The notes beneath the pieces were generated by a model. The model saw only the letters and a program-made list of their open reading frames with translations, was not told the origin of the DNA and made no database searches. From positions 1 to 64,000 of the forward strand of contig JBIQHD010000005.1 of NCBI GenBank assembly GCA_044508835.1: 64,000 nucleotides of DNA, given 5' to 3'. Numbering within the stretch: position 1 is the first letter of the stretch; each line of letters begins with the position of its first letter. Origin of the DNA: JAKFDI01 sp044508835 (GTDB lineage Bacteria; Pseudomonadota; Gammaproteobacteria; Burkholderiales; Burkholderiaceae_C). The position numbers and the translations under genes were made by a program. Below are positions 18,921 through 27,348 of this stretch, in pieces.

Positions 18921-18999
18921 CGTCTGCATTGATCTGCATTGGACTGGAATGAGATGGCAACGTAGGCTTGCGGGCTTCACCGAGCCAGGAGAACCCTTC

Positions 19000-20004
19000 A
19001 TGCCGTTGCCCTTCTTCCACCGCCTTGCCCCCCGCCCCGCCCGCGCGACGGTCCGCCTGATGGCCGGCGCCGTGCTGTGCGCCGCCGCGGCCGCGGGCTT
19101 CGCGCAGGGCTACCCGAGCGAGCCGGTGCAGCTGGTGGTGCCCTTCGCCGCCGGTGGCCCCGCCGACGCGCTGGCCCGCGCCCTCGGCCGCGAGATGAGC
19201 GCGGGGCTCGGCCAGACCGTCCTCGTGGTCAACCAGCCGGGCGCGGCCGGCAACCTGGGCGGCAAGGCCGTGGCGCAGGCGCGGCCCGACGGCCACACCG
19301 TGCTGTTCACGCTGGACGCGGCGCTCACCGCCAACCCCGCGCTCTACGGCTCGCGCATGGGCTTCGACCCGGCGAAGGACCTGCGCCCGGTCACCACGCT
19401 GGTCTCTTACGGCCAGACGCTGGCGGTGCATCCGTCGCTCAAGGTGTCGACGCTGCCGCAGTTCCTCGAACTCGCGCGCAAGCAGGACCTGACCTACGCC
19501 TCGGCCGGCAACGGCAGCACCGGCCATCTCGGCATGGCGCTGCTGGCCGACATCGCCGGCCTGAAGATGACGCACATCCCCTACAAGGGCGCGGCACCCG
19601 CGCTCACCGACATGATCGGCGGGCAGGTGCAGTCCGGCTTCCTGGTCACGCCCGGCGTGGCGCCCCACGTCAAGTCGGGCCGGCTGGTGGCGCTGGCCGT
19701 CTCGGGCAAGAAGCGCTCGGGCCTGCTGCCGCAGATCCCGACCGTGACGGAAGCGGGCCTTCCCGGCGCCACGCTCGAGTTCAGCATGGTGCTGATGGCG
19801 CCCGCCAGGACGCCCGACGCCGTCGTCAAGCGCCTCAACGACGAAGCGCACAAGGCCATGGCGAGCGCGCCGGTGCAGAAGCTGCTCAAGGACAACGACT
19901 ACGACGCGGCCACCGACACGCCCGAGCAGGCCGCCGCCCGCCTCGCCGCCACGGGCAAGCAGATGGCGGACCTGATCGCCAAGCTCGGCATCAAAGCGGA
20001 CTGA
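19000..20004 (+). CDS. Bug-family (TctC-like) tripartite tricarboxylate receptor
   Basis: A 334-residue periplasmic solute-binding protein. The signal peptide ends at AAAAAGFAQ (~residues 1-36). The mature start YPSEPVQLVVPFAAGGPADALARALG and GAAGNLGGKAVAQARPDGHT are hallmarks of Bug proteins. No TctA/TctB membrane genes are nearby, as is usual for orphan Bug genes in Burkholderiales. AGGAG precedes the ATG. It is 2 bp from the sulfatase gene, so the ligand may be a sulfated compound or the product of its desulfation (inference). Confidence 0.93.
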   Translation: MPLPFFHRLAPRPARATVRLMAGAVLCAAAAAGFAQGYPSEPVQLVVPFAAGGPADALARALGREMSAGLGQTVLVVNQPGAAGNLGGKAVAQARPDGHTVLFTLDAALTANPALYGSRMGFDPAKDLRPVTTLVSYGQTLAVHPSLKVSTLPQFLELARKQDLTYASAGNGSTGHLGMALLADIAGLKMTHIPYKGAAPALTDMIGGQVQSGFLVTPGVAPHVKSGRLVALAVSGKKRSGLLPQIPTVTEAGLPGATLEFSMVLMAPARTPDAVVKRLNDEAHKAMASAPVQKLLKDNDYDAATDTPEQAAARLAATGKQMADLIAKLGIKAD

Positions 20005-20006
20005 CC

Positions 20007-21323
20007 ATGGCGCAGCGGCCGAACCTCGTCTTCGTGCTGGCCGACGACCTCGGCTACGCCGACCTCGGCTGCTACGGCGCGCGGGCGGAATCGCCCGTGT
20101 CGCCCTGCCTCGACGCGCTGGCCGCGGCGGGCCTGCGCTTCACGCACGGCTATTCCAACTCGCCGGTGTGCTCGCCCACGCGCTTCGCGCTGATGACGGG
20201 CCGCTGGCAGTACCGCCTGCGCGGCGCGGCGGAAGAGCCCATGACCGCCCGCGCCCGCGGCGACAAGGTGCTGGGCCTGGACCCGGCGCACCCCACCCTG
20301 CCCTCGCTGCTGCGCGACGCGGGCTACGCCACGGCGCTGTTCGGCAAATGGCACCTCGGCTACCCGCCGCACTTCGGCCCGAGGCTGAGCGGCTACGAGC
20401 ACCACTTCGGGCCGCTGTCGGGCGGCGTCGACTACTTCTCGCACCTCGACGCGAGCGGGCGCCACGACCTGTACGAGCAAGGCGAGGAGGTGGTGCGCCA
20501 CGGCTACCTCACCGACCTCATCAGCGACGCCGCGGTGGACTTCGTCGGCCGGCAGGACGGCCGCCGGCCCTTCCTCATGAGCGTGCACTACACCGCGCCG
20601 CACTGGCCGTGGGAGACGCGCGACGACGAGGGCGAGTCGCGCCGCATCGGCCCGGCCATCCACCACAAGGACGGCGGCTCGCTCGCGACCTACCGCCGCA
20701 TGGTCCACCACATGGACGAGGGCATCGGCCGCATCGTCGCCGCGCTCGAAGCGCGCGGGCTGCTGGACAACACGCTCATCGTCTTCACCAGCGACAACGG
20801 CGGCGAGCGCTTCTCCGACAACTGGCCCTTCGTCGGCCAGAAGATGGATCTGCTCGAAGGCGGCATCCGCGTGCCGATGATCGCCCACTGGCCGGCGCGC
20901 ATCGCGCCGGGCCGAGTGGCCGGGGCGCCGGCCATCACCATGGACTGGACGGCGACGATGCTCGCCGCCGCGGGCGTGGCGCCGCATGCCGATCATCCGA
21001 TGGACGGCGTCAGCCTGCTGCCCGTGCTCGACGGCGCCGAGAGCGACGCCGAGCGCCCGCTCTACTGGCGCATGAAGCACCGCCAGCAGCGCGCGCTGCG
21101 GCGCGGCCGCTGGAAGTACCTGTCGATGGACGGCCACGACTTCCTGTTCGACCTCGCGAGCGACGAGCGCGAACGCGCCAACCTCGCCCACCGCCACGCC
21201 GGGCGGCTCGCCTCGCTGCGCGCCGACTGGGAGCGCTGGGCCGCGGCGCTGCCGGGCATCCCCGAAGACGCGCGGGTGAGCCTGGTGGCCGGCCCCGGGG
21301 ACATGCCCAAGCCCTCGTACTGA
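20007..21323 (+). CDS. Arylsulfatase-type sulfatase
   Basis: A 438-residue type I sulfatase hydrolysing a sulfate ester. Metal ligands are in VLADDLGYADLGCYG at the N-terminus. Cys55 in CSPTR is the residue converted to formylglycine. GKWHLG and FTSDNGGERF supply further active-site and metal residues. There is no obvious signal peptide, so it is probably cytoplasmic, unlike many sulfatases. No formylglycine-generating enzyme gene is in the window. It starts 2 bp after the Bug gene stop and clearly belongs to the same transcript. Confidence 0.93.
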   Translation: MAQRPNLVFVLADDLGYADLGCYGARAESPVSPCLDALAAAGLRFTHGYSNSPVCSPTRFALMTGRWQYRLRGAAEEPMTARARGDKVLGLDPAHPTLPSLLRDAGYATALFGKWHLGYPPHFGPRLSGYEHHFGPLSGGVDYFSHLDASGRHDLYEQGEEVVRHGYLTDLISDAAVDFVGRQDGRRPFLMSVHYTAPHWPWETRDDEGESRRIGPAIHHKDGGSLATYRRMVHHMDEGIGRIVAALEARGLLDNTLIVFTSDNGGERFSDNWPFVGQKMDLLEGGIRVPMIAHWPARIAPGRVAGAPAITMDWTATMLAAAGVAPHADHPMDGVSLLPVLDGAESDAERPLYWRMKHRQQRALRRGRWKYLSMDGHDFLFDLASDERERANLAHRHAGRLASLRADWERWAAALPGIPEDARVSLVAGPGDMPKPSY

Positions 21324-21459
21324 GCCGCACGAGCGCTCTGCCCAGCGAAGGGGCCATGCCGGAGCCCCCCGCATGGTCGCGGCCAGCCGCCCTCGCCCCC
21401 GGGCAAGGCGGCCATCTTGATGTACCTCAAGCACGCGGCGGCACCGCAAAGCCCTCGAC

Positions 21460-21486
21460 TCAAGGAGTCCAGGGCCCGGCCGATAA
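21460..21486 (+). promoter_or_regulatory. Sigma-28 (FliA)-like promoter before the signalling operon
   Basis: TCAAGGAG (21460-21467), 11 bp, then GCCGATAA (21479-21486). The -10 matches the enterobacterial sigma-28 consensus at all 8 positions, the spacing is exact, and the -35 keeps T.AAG. The ATG of the first receiver gene follows 58 bp after the -10. The rest of 21324-21544 holds no gene that I can support. Confidence 0.6.
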
Positions 21487-21544
21487 AGCGACCTGCCACT
21501 GCGGCACCGCGCAGGTGGCGCGACGAGACGGCGCCGATCACCCC

Positions 21545-22027
21545 ATGAGCGATACCGAAGAACCCTTCACGAGCACGCGCGAAAGCCAGGATGGAGGGGC
21601 TTCGGCCCTGTTGGGGCTGCCTTCGCGGCAGGCGCCGCTGAAGATCCTGGTGGCGGACGACACCTTCGCGAGCCGCCAGTTGCTGGTACGCATGCTGCGG
21701 CAGCACGTGCGGGCGCATGTGCACGAGGCGCGCCATGGGCTGGAGGCGGTGCAGGAGTTTCGTGCCCTGCGGCCGCAGATCACCTTCCTCGACATCGACA
21801 TGCCCGAGATGGACGGCATGGCGGTGCTCGAGGAGATCCGCGGGATCGAGCACGACGGCTTCGTCGTGATGGTCTCGGCCCACGGCTCGCTGAAGAAGGT
21901 GCAGGACGCGCTCTCGCTCGGGGTGGACGGCTTCGTCGTCAAGCCCTTCAGCGGCCAGCGCATCCTCGACGTCCTGAACAAGTACGCCGCCAAGGCGGGC
22001 CGCGACGGCCTGGTCCGCCCGGAATGA
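21545..22027 (+). CDS. Single-domain response regulator (CheY-like)
   Basis: A 160-residue protein: about 30 residues of unstructured N-terminus and one receiver domain. The acidic pocket lies in LVADDT, the phospho-acceptor is Asp83 (FLDIDMPEMDG), the conserved Ser is in VSAHG and Lys in VVKPFSG. There is no output domain, so it acts by protein contact or phosphotransfer. Its stop overlaps the kinase start by 4 bp (ATGA), so the two are coupled. Probable partner of the kinase's Hpt domain. Confidence 0.93.
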   Translation: MSDTEEPFTSTRESQDGGASALLGLPSRQAPLKILVADDTFASRQLLVRMLRQHVRAHVHEARHGLEAVQEFRALRPQITFLDIDMPEMDGMAVLEEIRGIEHDGFVVMVSAHGSLKKVQDALSLGVDGFVVKPFSGQRILDVLNKYAAKAGRDGLVRPE

Positions 22028-24477
22028 ACGCCCCTGCGCCGCGCGGCGCGCGCCCGGCCGCCGGCAGCCTTGCGCAGCGCATGCACCTGCCGCGCACGGT
22101 CGGCCTGGCGCTCGGCGGCGTGTGCGTCGGCGTGGCCATGCTGCAGCGGGGCACCACGCCGCCCTGGCTGTGGGGCCTGCTCGCCTTTCACGCGCTGGCC
22201 TGGCCGCACATCGCCTATGCGTGGGCGCGGCGCGGCAAGGCGGTGTCCCCGCGCGAGTGGCGCAACCTGCTCGTCGATTCGGCGCTGGGCGGGTGGTGGG
22301 TGGCTGCCATGGGCTTCAACGTGCTGCCCAGCGTGCTGGTCATCGTGATGCTCACGGTGAACAACCTGGCGATCGGGGAAAGCCGCCTCTTCCTCGCCGG
22401 GCTGCTGGCGCAGGCGGCCGGCGCCGCGGCCGGCTGGTGGCTCATCGGCGGCCGGCCGGAGGTCACGGCGGGCCTGCCGGTGATCCTCGCCTGCCTGCCC
22501 TTCCTGGTGGCGTACCCGCTGATCCTGAGCCTGACGACCCACCGCCTGGCGCGCAGCCTGGGGCAGCAGAAGAAGGCGCTGGAGCGTTCGGAACGCCAGT
22601 ACCGCATGACGCTCGACGCCATGGACGCCGGCATCGCCCTCTACGACGCCGACGACCGGCTGGTCCTGTCCAACCGGCACTTTCGCGATCTCTACCGGTC
22701 GATGGGCAAGATGCTCGTCCCCGGCCGGCGCTTCGAGGAACTGCTGCGCGAGGCCCTGGCCAAGCAACTGATTCCGCAGGCGGCCGGCCGCGAGAGCGCC
22801 TGGATCCAGGAACGGCTGGAGGCGCATGCACGGCCCCGCGGCGCCATCCTTCGCGAGCTCCCCGGCGACCGCTGGCGCCGCATCGTCGAGCAGCGCCTGC
22901 GCGATGGCAGCCTGCTCGCGTTCAGCACCGACGTGACCGAGCACGTGCGGCGCGAGAAGGTGATCCAGCGCAGCGCCGAGGAACTGCGGCGCGCGCGCGA
23001 CGAGGCGGTGGCGGCCAGCAGCGCCAAGAGCGCCTTCCTCGCCAACATGAGCCACGAGATCCGCACGCCGCTGACCTCCATCATCGGGTTCGCGGAGCTG
23101 CTGCAGGGCCCGCAGCTCACGCCGGACGACAAGGCGAGCTCGGTGCTGTCCATCATCCGCAACGGCCGCCACCTGCTCGAAGTCATCAACGACATCCTCG
23201 ACCTCTCGAAGATCGAGACGGGGCAGGTCGAGGTCGAGCGCCTCGCCATCGACCTGCCGATCCTGCTGCGCGACCTGGGCACGCTGGTGAGCGGGCGGGC
23301 GACGGAGAAATCGCTGGCGTTCGCCCTGACGCCGCAGCTGCCCCTGCCGGCCACCTTCGTCAGCGACCCGGTGCGCGTCAAGCAGATCCTGCTCAACTTC
23401 TGCAGCAACGCCATCAAGTTCACCTCGCGGGGCACGGTGCGGCTCGACGTGCGCTACCAGGCCGCGCCGCCGGTGCTGGTGTTCAGCGTGTGCGACACCG
23501 GCATCGGCATGACGCCGGAGCAGCTGTCGCGCCTGTTCCAGCCCTTCGCCCAGGCGGACGTGTCGACCACGCGCCGCTTCGGCGGCACGGGCCTCGGCCT
23601 GTACCTGTCGCGCCAGCTGGCCCAGGCGCTGGGGGCCCGGATCGAGGTGGAAAGCACGCCCGGCCAGGGCAGCCGCTTCCACCTGCACCTGCCGCTGGAC
23701 CCCGCGCCGGCGAGCACCGACCTGCTGACGCTGGAGGGCGACCTGCAGGTGCGCGAGCGCGTCGACTTCGTGGCCAGCGGCTTCATGGTGCCCGACCTGA
23801 GCGGCCGCCTGCTGCTCGCCGAGGACGGCGTGGACAACCAGCGCCTGCTGGCCGCCTACCTCAAGCAGGCGGGGCTGGAGGTCACCGTGGTGGGCAACGG
23901 CCGCGAGGCGGTCGAGACCGCTCTCGCACGCGAGTTCGACCTCGTGCTGATGGACATCCAGATGCCCGTCCTGGACGGCGTCGAGGCCACGCGCCTGCTG
24001 CGCGCGGCCGGGTATGCCCGGCCGATCGTCGCGCTCACGGCCAACGTGATGAAGGCCGACGTCCAGCGCTACCGCGAGATCGGCTGCGACGACGTGCTGG
24101 CCAAGCCGGTGGAGCGCGAACGCTTCTACGAGGTGATCGCCGCCCAGCTGGCGCAGCATCGCCGCGCCCGCAGCGCGACGCCGGACGACGACGAGTTCGA
24201 CCGGGAGATGGCGGCGCTGCACGCCGAGTTCCGCGCCGGCCTGCCCTCGCACATCGACACCGTCCGGCAGGCGCTGGCCCGCGCCGACTGGCCCGGCCTG
24301 CAGTCGCTGATCCACACGCTGAAGGGCACGGCCGGTTCCTACGGCTTCCCGCGGCTCACCGAGCTGTCCGCCCAGATCGAGGCCGAGATCGCCGCCGGCC
24401 GGCCGGGGCGCGCCACGGTGCTGTGCGAAGGGCTCATCCTGGAAGCGCGGGGCGCCCTGCTGGTGGCCGCGCGATGA
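22024..24477 (+). CDS. MASE2-PAS hybrid histidine kinase with REC and Hpt
   Basis: An 817-residue membrane sensor kinase. Residues ~20-185 match the MASE2 integral-membrane sensor (LPRTVGLALGG, WRNLLVDSALGG, NVLPSVLVIVMLTVNNLAIG). A PAS domain follows (~195-310), then HisKA with His344 (MSHEIRTPLTSIIGF), an HATPase (CDTGIGM, FGGTGLGLYLSRQLA), a receiver with Asp644 (LMDIQMPVLDG), and a C-terminal Hpt with His764 (IHTLKGTAGSYGF). A complete His-Asp-His relay sits in one chain. MASE2 is best known in front of diguanylate cyclases, so its use on a kinase is worth noting. It lies between two stand-alone receivers that can be its final Asp acceptors. Confidence 0.94.
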   Translation: MNAPAPRGARPAAGSLAQRMHLPRTVGLALGGVCVGVAMLQRGTTPPWLWGLLAFHALAWPHIAYAWARRGKAVSPREWRNLLVDSALGGWWVAAMGFNVLPSVLVIVMLTVNNLAIGESRLFLAGLLAQAAGAAAGWWLIGGRPEVTAGLPVILACLPFLVAYPLILSLTTHRLARSLGQQKKALERSERQYRMTLDAMDAGIALYDADDRLVLSNRHFRDLYRSMGKMLVPGRRFEELLREALAKQLIPQAAGRESAWIQERLEAHARPRGAILRELPGDRWRRIVEQRLRDGSLLAFSTDVTEHVRREKVIQRSAEELRRARDEAVAASSAKSAFLANMSHEIRTPLTSIIGFAELLQGPQLTPDDKASSVLSIIRNGRHLLEVINDILDLSKIETGQVEVERLAIDLPILLRDLGTLVSGRATEKSLAFALTPQLPLPATFVSDPVRVKQILLNFCSNAIKFTSRGTVRLDVRYQAAPPVLVFSVCDTGIGMTPEQLSRLFQPFAQADVSTTRRFGGTGLGLYLSRQLAQALGARIEVESTPGQGSRFHLHLPLDPAPASTDLLTLEGDLQVRERVDFVASGFMVPDLSGRLLLAEDGVDNQRLLAAYLKQAGLEVTVVGNGREAVETALAREFDLVLMDIQMPVLDGVEATRLLRAAGYARPIVALTANVMKADVQRYREIGCDDVLAKPVERERFYEVIAAQLAQHRRARSATPDDDEFDREMAALHAEFRAGLPSHIDTVRQALARADWPGLQSLIHTLKGTAGSYGFPRLTELSAQIEAEIAAGRPGRATVLCEGLILEARGALLVAAR

Positions 24478-24539
24478 CGCCCGCCCGTCCTCAGGCCGGC
24501 ACGCCGGCGACCGATATCCGAGCACGCCAGCAACGCTGA

Positions 24540-24968
24540 ATGTCCGAGACCATGCCGACTTTCCCCACTTCGCCCGCCCGGCTGCCCGACGATGAACCGA
24601 AGCGGGCGCTGGTCGTCGACGACAACCAGCTCAACAGCCGCCTGGTGGCGGTGTTCCTCAAGCGGCTGGGCTGGCATGCGCAGGTCGCGGACACCGGCGA
24701 AGCCGCACTCGCGTGCCTCGCCTCCCAGCCCTTCGACCTGGTGCTGCTGGACGTGCGCATGCCCGGACTGGGCGGCGAGGCCGTGTGCCGGCGCATCCGC
24801 GAGGACCTGCGCCTCACCGGCCTGCCGGTCGTCGCCTACACGGCGCACAGCATGCCGGAGGAGAAGGAGCGCCTGCTCGCCAGCGGCTTCAGCGGCCTGC
24901 TCGTGAAGCCGCTGTCGTTCATCGACCTGCGCAACGTCTGCGAAGAATTCGCGACGGCGCGGCACTAG
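24540..24968 (+). CDS. Single-domain response regulator
   Basis: A 142-residue receiver with a ~20-residue N-terminal tail. Seen: VVDDNQLNSRL for the acidic pocket, phospho-acceptor Asp71 (VLLDVRMPGLGG), AYTAHS, and LLVKPLSF. The pattern resembles the DivK class of phosphorelay receivers. It lies 62 bp after the hybrid kinase and 29 bp before the EAL gene in the same direction, so it may link the relay to the phosphodiesterase. Confidence 0.92.
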   Translation: MSETMPTFPTSPARLPDDEPKRALVVDDNQLNSRLVAVFLKRLGWHAQVADTGEAALACLASQPFDLVLLDVRMPGLGGEAVCRRIREDLRLTGLPVVAYTAHSMPEEKERLLASGFSGLLVKPLSFIDLRNVCEEFATARH

Positions 24969-24997
24969 GCGCCGCCTGCCCTGCCCGACGACCTGCC

Positions 24998-26242
24998 ATG
25001 CACGCCGAAACCCTACCAACCGCAACGTGCCCGCCGGCGCCCGCCGCGCCCCGCACGGCCTGGCTGGTGATCGACGACCCGGCCAAGGCCGCGGCGATCG
25101 AGGCCGCGCTGGCCGGCGCCGGCTGGCACGTCGGCGCCGCGGTGCACACCCTGGCCGGCATCCACGCCCTGCTGGGCAGCCGCGACGCCCTGCCGCACGT
25201 CATCGTCACCGGGCTGCGCTTCGGCGACGGCGACGCCCTGCAGCTCATCCGGATGCTGGCGCGCCGCGCCGCGCCCTCGGCGCTCTTCTTCGCGAGCCAC
25301 CAGCAGCGCGCGGTCATCAAGGCGGCGGTGGCGATGGCCGACAGCTGCGGCGTGGGCGTGGCCGGGGTGGCGGAGCAGCCGGTCGACGCCGCCGCCATCG
25401 CGCGCAGCCTCATGGGCTTCAAGCCGGGCGGCCCGCCGGCGCGGCGCAAGCCGCCGCCGGCCCCCCTCGCCAAGAACGAACTGCTCGACCTGCTGGACCG
25501 CGGTGCGCTGCATCCGTGGATGCAGCCCAAGCTGCGCCTGAGCAGCCGCGAGATCGTCGGCTTCGAGGCGCTGATCCGCGCGCACGACGCCGGCGGCCGC
25601 CTCGTGATGCCCGACCAGCTCGTGAGCGCGCTGGCGGACCACGGCCTGCTCGACCAGGCGACCATGCACCTGGCCCGCCAGACGGTGGACTTCGTCGCTT
25701 CCTGCCTCGCCCAGGGCATGGCGGCCAGCGCCTCCATCAACGTGTCGATGCAATCGCTGTCCAACCTGGCGTTCTGCCAGGAGCTCGAGCGCACCGTGTC
25801 GCATGCCCGGCTCGATCCGAGCTGGATCACGATCGAGATCACCGAGACCGATGCCATGGCCGACCTCTCGACGGTCATCGAGAACACGGCGCGCATCCGC
25901 ATGCTGGGCTTCAACCTGTCGATCGACGACTTCGGGACCGCCTATTCCAGCCTGTACCAGCTGTCGCGCATCCCGTTCTCGGAACTGAAGGTCGAACGGG
26001 CCTTCGTCACCGACATCGACCGCGACACCGGCAAGCAGGCGATCGTGCGGGCCTGCGCGCAGCTGGGCGCCTCGCTCGGCCTGCACGTCGTCGCCGAAGG
26101 CGTGGAAACCCGCCGCGAGCTCGACTGGGTCCGCCGCCTCGGCTGCACCGAGGTGCAGGGCTACCTGATCTCGAAGCCGCTGCCGGTGCCCCAGGCCGTG
26201 AAATGGCTGGGGACACTGCCCGACATGCGGCTGGAAATCTGA
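24998..26242 (+). CDS. EAL phosphodiesterase with degenerate receiver domain
   Basis: A 414-residue protein predicted to hydrolyse c-di-GMP. The EAL domain (~165-410) looks active: Glu190 in FEALIR, the Asn in INVSMQSL, Glu in EITETD, DDFGTAYSSL, LKVERAF, AEGVETRREL and EVQGYLISKPL. Residues ~20-140 have receiver-like topology (WLVIDDPAKAAAIEAALAGAG) but the phospho-acceptor position reads VIVTGLRF, with Thr71 in place of Asp. It is therefore probably a pseudo-receiver controlled by binding rather than phosphorylation. Last gene of the sigma-28-like operon. Confidence 0.92.
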   Translation: MHAETLPTATCPPAPAAPRTAWLVIDDPAKAAAIEAALAGAGWHVGAAVHTLAGIHALLGSRDALPHVIVTGLRFGDGDALQLIRMLARRAAPSALFFASHQQRAVIKAAVAMADSCGVGVAGVAEQPVDAAAIARSLMGFKPGGPPARRKPPPAPLAKNELLDLLDRGALHPWMQPKLRLSSREIVGFEALIRAHDAGGRLVMPDQLVSALADHGLLDQATMHLARQTVDFVASCLAQGMAASASINVSMQSLSNLAFCQELERTVSHARLDPSWITIEITETDAMADLSTVIENTARIRMLGFNLSIDDFGTAYSSLYQLSRIPFSELKVERAFVTDIDRDTGKQAIVRACAQLGASLGLHVVAEGVETRRELDWVRRLGCTEVQGYLISKPLPVPQAVKWLGTLPDMRLEI

Positions 26243-26248
26243 GTTCGC

Positions 26249-27019
26249 TCAGTCGAACTTCACCGAGATGCCGGTGGTCAGCAGCGTGTCCGTCGTGTCG
26301 ATGCCCGGGCCCGGGTCGCTGTCGTGCCGCACGACGAAGCCCACGTTCAGGCTCATCGACCGGGTCATGGCCACCGCCAGCTTGCCGTCGAACTCGGCGC
26401 GGAACTCGCCGCGGTTGCGCATGCTCGGGAAGACGACGAAGCGCTGCTGCGCCGTCACCGATTCCGTGAAGGTGTGCGTCGATTCCTCGCCCAGCACGAA
26501 GCTGCCGTAGCGGTAGGCCTCGCGCGTGGCGCCGTCGGTGTAGCGCGGCGCGGTGTAGCGGTCGTCGGTGAGCTGCACGCCGCCGAAGACGCTGAAGGTC
26601 CTGTCGGGCAGGTTCAGGAAGCGGTGGCCGACGCCGGCGCTGAGCGACATGCGGCGCGACAGCTCGGCGATCGGGTCGCGCTCGGCGTTGGCGCCGGCGA
26701 AGGTGAACCACACCGGCGTGAAGTTCCAGTCGTAGCGCGTGCCGAGCCGGACCTGGTTGCCCGAGGTCGTGCCCTCGCTCTTGGCGAACAGCATGTCGCC
26801 GAAGATGCGCCACTTGTCCTGCGTGCGCGCGCGCACCAGGTCGCCGTTGAGCGTGAGGCTCGTGGCGTCGGTGTTGCCGCTACTGCTGCTGAAGGCGGCG
26901 CCGAGCGCGGAGCGCCACTGCCCGTCTTCCTTGACGGTGGCTTGCGCGAACAGCGATGAACTGGCGCCGGCCAGCAGCGCGGCGGCGATCGAACGGGACA
27001 GGCGGTGGGGCTGGCGCAT
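26249..27019 (-). CDS. DUF481 outer-membrane beta-barrel protein
   Basis: A 256-residue protein with a signal peptide ending near SSLFAQ (residue ~26). The region WRSALGAAFSSSSGNTDATSLTLNGDLVRART is typical of the YdiY/DUF481 family (salt-stress-induced outer-membrane proteins), and the chain ends TGISVKFD with alternating strands. Function of the family is unsettled. Convergent with the EAL gene, whose stop is only 6 bp away, so no terminator separates them. Confidence 0.85.
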   Translation of the reverse strand: MRQPHRLSRSIAAALLAGASSSLFAQATVKEDGQWRSALGAAFSSSSGNTDATSLTLNGDLVRARTQDKWRIFGDMLFAKSEGTTSGNQVRLGTRYDWNFTPVWFTFAGANAERDPIAELSRRMSLSAGVGHRFLNLPDRTFSVFGGVQLTDDRYTAPRYTDGATREAYRYGSFVLGEESTHTFTESVTAQQRFVVFPSMRNRGEFRAEFDGKLAVAMTRSMSLNVGFVVRHDSDPGPGIDTTDTLLTTGISVKFD

Positions 27020-27073
27020 CGTGCGAGGTTCCTCTGAGTGGGTGATGGGGCGGCCACCATAACGCGGCCCGGC

Positions 27074-27348
27074 TCAGGCGACGCGGCGGAAGGCCTCCGG
27101 CGCCGGCGGCATGCCGCGCAACTGCCGCACCATGCGCTCGACGGCCTGCACCACCTGCGCCGGCTGGTCGCGGTGGACGAAGTGCCCGCTGCCCGCCGCG
27201 AGCGGCAGGTACTCGCTGCGGCACGACAAGCGCAGCAGGTCCCGCCGATGAGCACCGCCGGCGAGCCGCTGCCGCAGCACCACGCCCCGAGGCGCCGTCC
27301 GCCGGCGTCGACGACCTGCGCCGCCGGCGCTTCGACCGCCGCGCCCAT
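27074..27348 (-). pseudogene. Alpha/beta-hydrolase remnant (internal deletion and frameshift)
   Basis: Two fragments of one hydrolase gene are fused out of frame. From the ATG at 27348 about 35 residues read as a hydrolase N-terminus (VVDAGGRRLGAWCCGSGSP then AVLIGG). A second frame ending at 27074 reads as the C-terminus (YLPLAAGSGHFVHRDQPAQV then VQAVERMVRQLRG) with the catalytic His. The middle, with the nucleophile elbow and acid, is missing. Only 275 bp remain of an expected ~750-850. The start overlaps the hemerythrin stop (TGATG), so this was once a coupled gene pair. Confidence 0.75.
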
